Shown: positions 27,701-33,560 of the stretch, one piece after another
How positions within the stretch are numbered: position 1 is the stretch's first letter
Layout of the letters: each line of letters opens with the position of its first letter
Source of the DNA: Bacteroidales bacterium
GTDB taxonomy: Bacteria; Bacteroidota; Bacteroidia; Bacteroidales; UBA932
Length of the DNA stretch: 64,000 nucleotides
NCBI GenBank assembly: GCA_017620335.1
Contig: JAFZQO010000007.1
Coordinates: 1-64,000, forward strand
Direction: 5' to 3'
Position numbers and translations under genes: made by a program
Notes under the pieces: generated by a model
Told to the model about the DNA's origin: nothing
Seen by the model: only the letters and a program-made list of their open reading frames with translations
Database searches by the model: none

Positions 27701-28957
27701 GAAGAAGGTGGCGGAGGCAAGAAACGGAAAAGCATTAAGACTAGTTCTGGAATAGTCAATGTTCTAGAAATGATAGATCGCCTAAATAGTCAGGCTGAAG
27801 ACAAAGCTGAAGAAGTTGAATTCTGGTATGGAGTCATACAGACCTTCTTCGCCTTCCTTAAAGAAGACGGTAGCTTCGTTGCAATGATAACAGATGAACG
27901 CAACCGCTTCGACCGTGCTGAAATCCAACGCGACTACGCTGCCCTCACCCGTAGATTTAAGCGTCAGCACCAGAATGATCATGAACTTCTGGTCAAGTTT
28001 ATTAATGAGAATACCGAGTACCTCTTCGATGCCTTCATCGAGTATCTCGATAACCCGGAAGCCTTAAGCCAGCCAATCGAGATTGATGATAGTGTAGAGA
28101 CCAATGATTTAGCGCAATCTAAAAATAGTGCTTCACCTCAGCCATGTAATCCCACAAAATCGATGTCTTGTATGGCGCCAGATGGTTATATGAAGGCAAT
28201 TTCCATTAGACAGCCATGGGCATCTTTAATTATGAAGGGTATAAAAGATGTCGAGAACAGGACATTTAAGGCGACTCACATCCCTTCCACAGTCCTCATT
28301 CATACTGGGGTATCTGTTGAGAAAGGAAGTATCGATGAACTTTGTAATAGTGTGTGGGTGCAGGGTATAAAAACCATGAATGGGATAATAATGGGTAATA
28401 TCCCGGACTTTATGGAAATGCCCAGATCTGCCATTTTGGGTTACGCAACAATTGTTGACTGTACTCAGAATTATCCTTCTGATTGGGCAGCACCTGGCTG
28501 CTATAATTGGGTAATAAAGGATGTTTATGAGTTTGACAAACCGATACTGGGAGCTAAAGGGCAACTCGGATTCTTTAACTATCCTCTTGATCCTAACGAC
28601 CTTCCCCCGGCACACAAAGCTGAGCCGAAGGTGCCCACTATTAAGGGTAACACATTATTCTTCCCACTTTCAGCAAAGGTCTACAGCACTTTGAAGCAAG
28701 GAGAAGTGTTTGCCCTTGAATCCACTGACGAACTCATTGAGATTCTCTGTCCCGATCCTACCCGGCCAATTGCAGCCCCTTTGGAAACAATTACGGTATC
28801 TAGCCTACTTGGCCAGAAATCCTTCAAACTGAACGGCATCGAATTCATTGCTCAAACCGACGAAGAAACCAATGCCCCTCGGACCTACCGTACCTATGAC
28901 GGCACAGAGATGAACTACTACCGCATATTCTTCCACATAGGGGAAGAAATCGCATAA
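24728..28957 (+). CDS. hsdR: Type I restriction enzyme HsdR with C-terminal ASCH domain fusion
   Basis: Translocating nuclease subunit of 1409 residues. The nuclease core shows YLELKSPFNGQ near residue 160 (PD-(D/E)xK type). The helicase has P-loop AGFGKSNI near 394, the DEIHRSN Walker B near 500 and later SF2 motifs (TISRVDRV). From residue 1155 the frame reads MKAISIRQPWASLIMKGIKD and VENRTF, then TVLIHTG and KGQLGFFNY near 1275: an intact ASCH domain, a PUA-like fold related to modified-base and RNA readers. About 110 unassigned residues follow. The linker (around 1120-1154) is low in conserved features, as if a separate ASCH gene was joined in frame. Confidence 0.9.
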   Translation: MIEKNIQSAYIMDFLCRRQDGLGYREVKCNTVNNDLFIPADLLEFVKMNSQRAWKNLVKKNEGDEGLALTRLMEEIKARLKDATNVAIFLNRNKTITLQGESLQIIYVSGSELRGDEDFKKNIFSASEEVSYTFMMGDRRIFTIRPDISFFVNGIFLGYLELKSPFNGQSAAKDGRGKVITDYMEAVQEYAALAGQNDESQALRREMLRIFENSIHLVATDINETYVLRNVGMFCDELRKGFSDHTLSMTEKKCEIEKTFKIYPVRNADAPEKERFEEVMRALYSKPMIEKEILYYNFLQYELEKRGKKKERKSNRGRLISPRPKQKFGCDKIMDRIQEFLEHEKEPNYFLDKLRKDMLDMGVAPEKAEEIVAKRDAYCNNKYVYSLLLQYAAGFGKSNIIGWTALQLKDLRYNGKWVYDKILLVVDRLQLRDQLDTMMTNMNIDKAMFTEAKDTPSFIKALQDKKRIIVVNIQKFDDMKAAIEKANVTLKTMRVAFLIDEIHRSNTGVSHEEMMSIFDQLQDTFDESAGTLLSGKGKKNLIVGFTATPSEKVLARFGELKKSTNIDPIWIPFDSYSMKEAIRDGYILDPTKHIIAVPAKMYFELPDGVLRAIEAGTEAQKYGLKKDHVYENRDRMKAISSFIVNRLLNLVYTKIHGTGKAMLAVTSIPIAIEYCKLIRRMMAEKTKQPRYARYADAPVSIVYSDNQDYPASKTMNAGVPEEKVIANFKSAKNGIIIVVDKLQTGFDEPKLHTLFLDKEIHDINAIQTISRVDRVCKYKEECHIVDFSFNNENVQNIQQAFLKYSDIVVSDFNAQAELALIEEAFRQLCSHELYLKWFHKYIASKKNPEQNTLVTMDMVQDFRSWIRAAIKRYQLFMQSQPEASQHNVTSGDDAVASEELDGADDAKKLRLIIGGYTSGLNNLDGVLECKPIYKNEDILDFWRRYCEIYRDETAKDESSNSILVEYDGSIGLTVDPELEEPQGADSGEGGDEEGGGGKKRKSIKTSSGIVNVLEMIDRLNSQAEDKAEEVEFWYGVIQTFFAFLKEDGSFVAMITDERNRFDRAEIQRDYAALTRRFKRQHQNDHELLVKFINENTEYLFDAFIEYLDNPEALSQPIEIDDSVETNDLAQSKNSASPQPCNPTKSMSCMAPDGYMKAISIRQPWASLIMKGIKDVENRTFKATHIPSTVLIHTGVSVEKGSIDELCNSVWVQGIKTMNGIIMGNIPDFMEMPRSAILGYATIVDCTQNYPSDWAAPGCYNWVIKDVYEFDKPILGAKGQLGFFNYPLDPNDLPPAHKAEPKVPTIKGNTLFFPLSAKVYSTLKQGEVFALESTDELIEILCPDPTRPIAAPLETITVSSLLGQKSFKLNGIEFIAQTDEETNAPRTYRTYDGTEMNYYRIFFHIGEEIA

Positions 28958-29093
28958 CATCGGACCACCGACATGCCTCAATGCTCGTCGGTGATGATGT
29001 TAATAAGTATAGACTACAGAAAACTTGGCCAAGGTGCTGTTCCGTCACTACGGAGATGACACCCTGGCCAAGTATGAGCGTATAGTTATTGGA
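28958..29093. other. Gap after hsdR with a hairpin and a possible gene remnant
   Basis: Bases 29020-29075 form a long imperfect stem: a 14-position arm containing ACTTGGCC pairs with one containing GGCCAAGT, with a short inner CCGT/ACGG stem. One plus-strand frame (about 29022-29102) reads LAKVLFRHYGDDTLAKYERI before its stop, protein-like but without a start, so it may be the tail of a lost gene. Hairpin and remnant overlap; I cannot decide which matters. Confidence 0.4.
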
Positions 29094-29540
29094 TTAGAAT
29101 AAACTCTGCTCCAATTCAGCCTGTCCTTTCAAGAATAACTCACGTCTTTCCGCTTTGGTTGCCTCGTCGTAATAGTAGTCGTCGGGGACATTCTCGGTAG
29201 ATGTAACCTTGCCGAGATGATACCAGACTTGGCAGACGAGGTACTCTTCTCCATCTTCACCGACTGTGACCAGGTCGTTGCCATCTTCATCGATAAAGGG
29301 TACGAATTCTGCACTCTCCACAAGGACGGTCAGCCTGGGTGCTTCCTTACGGCGGCCGTTTATGAGATATAGTTCATCATATTTTACGCATTGGATGTCC
29401 AGACCTTCTTCAGTTTCTGTCTGGATGACATATTTGTTCACGTTGCTCGGATAGATAAACCTGTGTTCAACGTCTTGAGCCCCGTTGAGAATGTCTTTGA
29501 AACAGGGTCTGTCGATTTGGAGTGTAAGTCGCTTAGCCAT
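29094..29540 (-). CDS. Stand-alone ASCH-like domain protein
   Basis: A protein of 148 residues with the ASCH/PUA-like pattern: an opening strand and helix RLTLQIDRPCFKDILNGAQDVEHRF, a middle strand YDELYLINGRRKEAPRL, then TVLVESAEFV. This is a second ASCH-like protein beside the one fused to HsdR, on the opposite strand. ASCH-fold proteins bind RNA or modified nucleotides; some act as nucleases or hydrolases. A TATCTTTG -7 box on the minus strand (29567-29574) gives it its own promoter. A link to the R-M system is inference from position. Confidence 0.7.
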   Translation of the reverse strand: MAKRLTLQIDRPCFKDILNGAQDVEHRFIYPSNVNKYVIQTETEEGLDIQCVKYDELYLINGRRKEAPRLTVLVESAEFVPFIDEDGNDLVTVGEDGEEYLVCQVWYHLGKVTSTENVPDDYYYDEATKAERRELFLKGQAELEQSLF

Positions 29541-29596
29541 AGGGAATCAATTTTAGTGCAAGTGTTCAAAGATAGGGTATTTAAACCAATTTTACA

Positions 29597-30055
29597 TCAC
29601 CAGGAATCGAAATCCGTTAGATTCTCCACAGCGCCGCACACAAGGCACTGCGCATTGACGGTAGTTCCGAGTAGTGTGGGGCAAAAGAAGACTCTCACGA
29701 ATTCACCGGCGGAGCCGCTCTTCCCATGTTTTCTGTGTTCTTCAACGAATTTGTGCAAACGCTCGTCCTCGACCTTATTCAATGAGAAGGTCGTTGTTCC
29801 AAGATCTTCTTGTTCCTGTTCCCACCAGAAATGAAGGAGACAGTCGATTCTCTCGCTTTTCAAGGTGATGTAGAAGTCGCGATCCCCGCCATAGTAGTGT
29901 CCTTCGAAGCCAGGTCCGGTAAGCTCTAGTTTCTTTGCATCCAAGAAGGCGTATGCCTCCTTATAGGAATCAAAACTCTTGACGATCTCTACAGACCGGC
30001 AGTAATCACGTCGGCCAATACGGCCATTCGTTTCTTTCTTTACGATGATTCGCAT
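29597..30055 (-). CDS. Hypothetical accessory protein behind leader copy 1
   Basis: A protein of 152 residues from ATG 30055 (MRIIVKKETNGR). An ATG at 30088 in the same frame would add MRMFNIKNKSA, but those bases are part of a repeat shared with another gene, so they are more likely leader. The protein looks soluble with mixed helices and strands (SFDSYKEAYAFLDAKKLEL, DRDFYITLKSERIDCLLHF) and ends with two Cys (QCLVCGAVENL). I do not recognise the family. Placement beside an R-M system and a second leader-bearing gene suggests host-defence or conversion cargo. Confidence 0.6.
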   Translation of the reverse strand: MRIIVKKETNGRIGRRDYCRSVEIVKSFDSYKEAYAFLDAKKLELTGPGFEGHYYGGDRDFYITLKSERIDCLLHFWWEQEQEDLGTTTFSLNKVEDERLHKFVEEHRKHGKSGSAGEFVRVFFCPTLLGTTVNAQCLVCGAVENLTDFDSW

Positions 30056-30057
30056 AG

Positions 30058-30195
30058 CAGATTTGTTTTTGATATTGAACATCCGCATCACTTTACCACC
30101 GTGGCATCTGGCTTGCTCGGTTGGCGCTCCTCCGGGGAGACTCTTGATGCATGTGCAAATGTATGAATTATAATAGACTATTCCAACATAACTTG
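30058..30195 (-). repeat. Promoter-leader repeat, copy 1
   Basis: 138 bases that recur at 31127-31262 with about 95% identity, both upstream of leftward genes. Within it are a -33 TTG (plus-strand CAA at 30184-30186), 20 bases spacing, and a TACATTTG -7 box (minus strand, 30156-30163). The roughly 95-base leader that follows holds a CTCC/GGAG hairpin and in-frame ATG codons at 30088 and 30082 before the gene start at 30055. Reading rightward it also encodes the start of a small frame at 30163. Confidence 0.75.
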
Positions 30196-30309
30196 AATCT
30201 CTCAAACGGTTCCGAAATGGAGTTCTCGCCCGAGGACTCCAGGGTGAAAGTGGAGACACAACGCGAAAACTGGGCGATAATGCTCGGACTCGGTGACAAA
30301 ACAGTATAA
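30163..30309 (+). CDS. Possible small protein or remnant, 48 residues
   Basis: A plus-strand frame starting inside leader copy 1 (MNYNRLFQHNLNLSNGSE) and ending SRVKVETQRENWAIMLGLG plus four more residues. The last 30 residues look protein-like. The second leader copy encodes the same MxYNRLFQHNL start but then diverges. No promoter seen. Bases 30310-30411, before the next gene end, show nothing. Low confidence. Confidence 0.25.
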   Translation: MNYNRLFQHNLNLSNGSEMEFSPEDSRVKVETQRENWAIMLGLGDKTV

Positions 30310-30411
30310 AACGATGAGTCTGATGCGTCAGCTACACGGGATGACTTTCGTTCTGTTCAATTTGAAAATACTAAATGACAATCCCTAGTTAACCGGGACG
30401 ATTCTTTTTTC

Positions 30412-31122
30412 TCAAATAACCCCGTCAAGAATAAGTGAGAACACTCTCCGAAGTGAGTTAACGATAATTTGCATCTTCACATAATCCAATTCTCCAGACT
30501 CATTTATGTAGGTCTTCTTATTCAGTTCAATCATCATAGACGGATACGAAAAAGGCATTTTAGGTGACAAGGAATGTGAATACGGATGGTTGAGTCCAGT
30601 CTTTAAGCCCAGACCCTTGAAGATGGATTCTATCTGAGTCAGCATTTTAGCCTCTGGCTGGCTCCAATCGTTGTTATAACCGATACATACATCAACATCG
30701 GATAGGTCATACGGGAACGAATGGCAGTCAAGCAGGAATGCGGAGGGGTGCAGGTTACAGCGTAACCTGTCCATGAATGGATGATAATACAGCTTGAGAA
30801 GCTTTTCTATCTCATCATTCTTGATTCTTCGATGACACTTCCCGAAATCAGTGTAGATTATTCCTTGCCCAATGGACTCGAGGGGATCGTTTTCTAGTCT
30901 CTCTACGTCGCAGAAAAAGCGTGAGAAGGGGAATATCACAGGAACAATGCGCACGTCACCCATTGCTGCGGAACAGAATATCCAGTCAGTATACCAGTCA
31001 GTCCAGCGGGCGATATAGTCACCTATTCCATTACTCCAGTAATTGTACCCATTTGGAAATACTGGACTAGAATGAGGGATATGCAAAACTATACGCTTTG
31101 CACGAAATAAAGTCTGTGGCAT
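30412..31122 (-). CDS. N-formylglutamate amidohydrolase-family protein
   Basis: Zinc hydrolase-like protein of 236 residues. The start is set at ATG 31122 (MPQTLFRAKR); VLHIPHSSPVFP near residue 11 is the family's first zinc-histidine motif, LLDCHSFPYD near 107 the second, and HPYSHSLSPKMPF with MMIELNKKTY near 190 complete the set. Housekeeping members cleave N-formyl-glutamate in histidine breakdown, but this copy sits in a mobile element with no hut genes, so the substrate is probably different. It is controlled by leader copy 2, which is nearly identical to that of the unrelated gene at 29597. Confidence 0.82.
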   Translation of the reverse strand: MPQTLFRAKRIVLHIPHSSPVFPNGYNYWSNGIGDYIARWTDWYTDWIFCSAAMGDVRIVPVIFPFSRFFCDVERLENDPLESIGQGIIYTDFGKCHRRIKNDEIEKLLKLYYHPFMDRLRCNLHPSAFLLDCHSFPYDLSDVDVCIGYNNDWSQPEAKMLTQIESIFKGLGLKTGLNHPYSHSLSPKMPFSYPSMMIELNKKTYINESGELDYVKMQIIVNSLRRVFSLILDGVI

Positions 31123-31126
31123 AGAA

Positions 31127-31262
31127 CAGATTTGTTTTTGATTGAACATCCGCATCACTTTACCACCGTGGCATCTGGCTTGCTCGGTTGGTGCTCCTCA
31201 AGGGAGACTCTTGATGCACGTGCAAAAGTATGAAATATAATAGACTATTCCAACATAACTTG
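31127..31262 (-). repeat. Promoter-leader repeat, copy 2
   Basis: Second copy of the promoter-leader at 30058. The -33 TTG (plus CAA 31251-31253) and TACTTTTG -7 box (31223-31230) keep the 20-base spacing. A two-base deletion inside the leader is offset by two extra bases just before the gene, so the MRMFN-like frame stays open into the gene in both copies. Substitutions fall in the hairpin loop and next to the -7 box. Confidence 0.75.
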
Positions 31263-31270
31263 TCCACTCT

Positions 31271-31313
31271 GTCCATCATGTCCGCCCCGTCTACCGTGGA
31301 CGGGATGATGGAC
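31271..31313. repeat. 15-bp hairpin ahead of the small gene and RNA region
   Basis: Arms GTCCATCAT (31271-31279) and ATGATGGAC (31305-31313) enclose a second stem CCCGTC/GACGGG with loop TACCGTG. No T-run follows, so it is not a plain terminator. Bases 31314-31390 hold no other feature I can support. Confidence 0.6.
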
Positions 31314-31390
31314 GTTCAGTTTACGCTTTTGACACTTCCGCTATTATATGTTAAGGGCGATATTGCCCGAAACGTTAAATCACTAGAATT

Positions 31391-31501
31391 ATGGCAAACG
31401 TCAAGTTTACCCAACAGCCCAGGCAAAGGTATCCTGGAGACCGCAAATCAAAGAATGAGGACGCCCCCAAGACGGATAACAAGAAGTCAAAGGGGAAGTA
31501 G
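31391..31501 (+). CDS. Small basic protein upstream of the RNA region
   Basis: A 36-residue frame, MANVKFTQQPRQRYPGD ending KKSKGK, rich in Lys, Arg, Gln and Asp with no hydrophobic core, like small RNA- or DNA-binding peptides. It ends at the exact point where the dense stem region begins (first stem 31515), so the two may be on one transcript. No homolog is known to me. It could be a true small protein that partners the RNA, or a chance frame; its composition is the only internal support. Confidence 0.45.
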   Translation: MANVKFTQQPRQRYPGDRKSKNEDAPKTDNKKSKGK

Positions 31502-32767
31502 CGGGAATCGGTAGGCCGCTGGGGAAATGGGGACAGATGGTGCCCGGCTCCAGCGGCAGTGCCGATGCCGGCGTCCTTATCTAAAGCGGTACTCGCTCGT
31601 CTGGTCGGCGGAGCCTCCCAGACCAGCGACCTTCTATGCCGCCCTTCGCTGTGAGACTGTGACCGGTCAAGCCAGCCACAGACTCACTGACGCCCTCCCC
31701 GCAGATAATACTGATGCGGTCACGGTCAGCAGTCGGTCGTTCCGCTCGCTAACGTTCGCTCCACAACCTCCCGCTCACCGTGTCTGGTCTGTGCCCTCCC
31801 GGCCTCCCACAGGGAGGAGGATATCGCCCGGGAGAGGTCGTGCCGGCGCGGGCGGCGGCGCCCTGATTCCACGAACATAACATAATCCCATCGGGATTGT
31901 GTAACAGGCTGGGATGAGCCCAGCCTGTTTCCGCTCCGCACACAATCCGGATTATGTTAAGTTCGCTCCGTCAGTGAGTTACGTGTGTTTGTCCTTCGGA
32001 CTCCCGGGCGAGTCGGCGGCAGGGGAGCGGCCCCCCTCAGGGACCTCCGGCCTCCAGGCCCGTCGTGGGGCCGCGCACTTCCCGGATGCTTCCTCTGGGC
32101 GGTATAGGGTCACGAGCGTCGCTCCGGCCGTCGTCTCTTCGCGCTGCGCGCTCGAGACCACGGCCTCCGCTGCTCACTTCGTATCAGAGTTCAGTTGTGA
32201 GCGAGGGCGGGAAGTGCCGCCACGAGGAGCGTTTGTGCGTTGCGCTTGACGATGCCCGCATTGAGTTTCCGGAGCGACGCGAGCATCCTGCCGCCTCAGG
32301 CAGCTCCGCTGCTGGGTCGCGTCCACTCCGGATGTCAGCCGGCGTCCGGAGTCCGCCGGCTCACATCCTCCGCTCCCGCTCCTCGGTACGGCTTCGCCGT
32401 GGTTTTTATGGACCGGGAAGGCCGTCTGGCTTCCCTGCGCCGGTGGTCTCCTTCGCTTCGCCGTCGAGCCCGTGTCCGGTCTCGCCGATGCTCCGCTCCG
32501 GAGCCCCCCGGCCCCGCTCGCCAGACCGCCTTCCCGGTCACGCTCCGCTTCGCTCCGCGTCCTGTAGTCCTGGCAGACTCACAGATGCCGGCCGCACCCG
32601 GCGAGCCGGCACCGGCACCTGTGAGACTGCCAGCACCACAGGCTTTTTTGTTCTGTATCGGTCCGCCGTCGGATGCGGTGAAAGCATCCTGCCTCCGGAC
32701 GATTTGATGCACTGGATTTATACACATATCCAGTGAGAGCAGCGGCTGCCGCCGCTACTCTTTTTTT
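31502..32767 (+). ncRNA. Candidate large ornate non-coding RNA
   Basis: About 1.26 kb, very GC-rich, without a convincing coding frame on either strand. Stems found by hand, in order: 31515-31522/31550-31557; 31597-31606/31621-31629; 31651-31661/31677-31687; a three-tier arm 31872-31888/31949-31965, 31894-31902/31940-31948, 31903-31913/31919-31929; a domain 32064-32224 enclosing 32126-32137/32154-32165; 32276-32282/32317-32323; 32330-32344/32354-32368; 32411-32430/32520-32539 (19 of 20 paired); 32570-32584/32619-32633 extended inward by six pairs; 32710-32717/32728-32735; then a terminator with seven Ts. The terminator fixes the transcribed strand. It resembles GOLLD- and ROOL-type RNAs of phages in size and style, not in any sequence I recall. 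The promoter and 5' end are uncertain. Confidence 0.6.
32736..32767 (+). terminator. Intrinsic terminator ending the RNA region
   Basis: Stem AGAG-c-AGCGGC (32736-32746) with GCCGCT-a-CTCT (32751-32761), loop TGCC, followed by TTTTTTT. A clear rightward rho-independent terminator. Confidence 0.85.
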
Positions 32768-32858
32768 GACCGATCGTAGGTTTTTGAGTAACTTTGCTGC
32801 TGGGCGCGATTCCTCCCAACTACTTCATAATTACCTATCATCCCAAAACTTATGACTT

Positions 32859-33557
32859 ATGACACAGCTTCGCCCCAACATTCTTATCAGTGACGCCTAC
32901 GGTTCTGCGGGGGATGTCACGGCCTATCACAGGGGAGGGAAATGTTTCCTTCGGAAAAGGATCACTCCGGTCTATGCTGGCACCGTGTGTCAGCAGGCGT
33001 CGATGTCCGTGCATCTGCGGGCGCTGCAGGCCTGGCGGTCGCTGTCGCACGAGGAGCAGCTGCGCTGGGCGCCGTATGCGGAGCGGGTGGAGCCTCACCG
33101 GCCGCCGTTCGACCACAAGGCCCGTATCTCCGGCAACAATCTTTTCATCTCGGCATATCACGGGTTCGCGACGCTGGGGCGCGAGCACATCCCGGAGCCT
33201 CAGCCCTTCGAGGCGTTCCCGATGTTCCTGGTCGGTATCCTAGGAGCGTCGGCCGCGAATGGCACCCTGACCATCCGGCTGCGCCTGGAGGCGGAAGATC
33301 ACGCCGGCCGGTACCGGCTCCTCGCCAAGATCCAGCTCTCCCGTCCAGGCTCCGGCCGCAATCCCGGTGCCATGCGCAACTACCTCGCGTCCGGCACCGC
33401 GAACGACCCCTTCGTCACCGTTCTCATCCCCGACTACACATCCGTCTGGAGCCTCGACCTCCCGTCCTACCAGCTCCACTCCCGCTGCATCCTCCTGGAT
33501 ACGAAAACCGGATACCGCAGTCAGTTCCTCGCAGTATCCGGCATTGTGAGCTTGTAA
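32859..33557 (+). CDS. Element protein, DUF6266-like N-terminal domain (paralog 3 of 3)
   Basis: A protein of 232 residues, on the plus strand and far from its two relatives in the leftward operon. The shared segment is clear: NILISDAYGSAGDVTAYHR, GGKCFLRKRITPVYAGT, a W-x2-L-x3-Q-x2-W segment (AWRSLSHEEQLRWAPYAE), then FDHKARISGNNLFISAYHG. The C-terminal half (GTLTIRLRLEAEDHAGRY, VWSLDLPSYQL) is a single beta-sandwich-like unit. It begins about 90 bases after the RNA terminator. Function unknown; the three copies suggest a family whose C-terminal parts diverge while the N-terminal part is kept. Confidence 0.62.
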   Translation: MTQLRPNILISDAYGSAGDVTAYHRGGKCFLRKRITPVYAGTVCQQASMSVHLRALQAWRSLSHEEQLRWAPYAERVEPHRPPFDHKARISGNNLFISAYHGFATLGREHIPEPQPFEAFPMFLVGILGASAANGTLTIRLRLEAEDHAGRYRLLAKIQLSRPGSGRNPGAMRNYLASGTANDPFVTVLIPDYTSVWSLDLPSYQLHSRCILLDTKTGYRSQFLAVSGIVSL

Positions 33558-33560
33558 GGT

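Noticed and set aside
31230-31514. A 94-codon frame starting MKYNRLFQHNL
   Set aside because: It starts in the second promoter-leader repeat, then turns into low-quality Arg/Ser-rich sequence and overlaps the better 36-codon frame. The shared start is explained by the repeat.
32065-32736. A 223-codon open frame on the plus strand in the RNA block, and several others on both strands
   Set aside because: They are Arg/Ser/Pro-rich, lack conserved motifs, overlap each other and lie across perfect stems, as expected from GC-rich non-coding DNA without stop codons.
31502-32767. CRISPR array or integron attC array as the cause of the repeats
   Set aside because: Stems differ in sequence and length, with no repeated spacer unit and no cas or integron integrase gene nearby.
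31502-32767. Group II intron or retron
   Set aside because: No reverse transcriptase is encoded in the element, and I could not find a domain-V-like motif or retron msr/msd layout.
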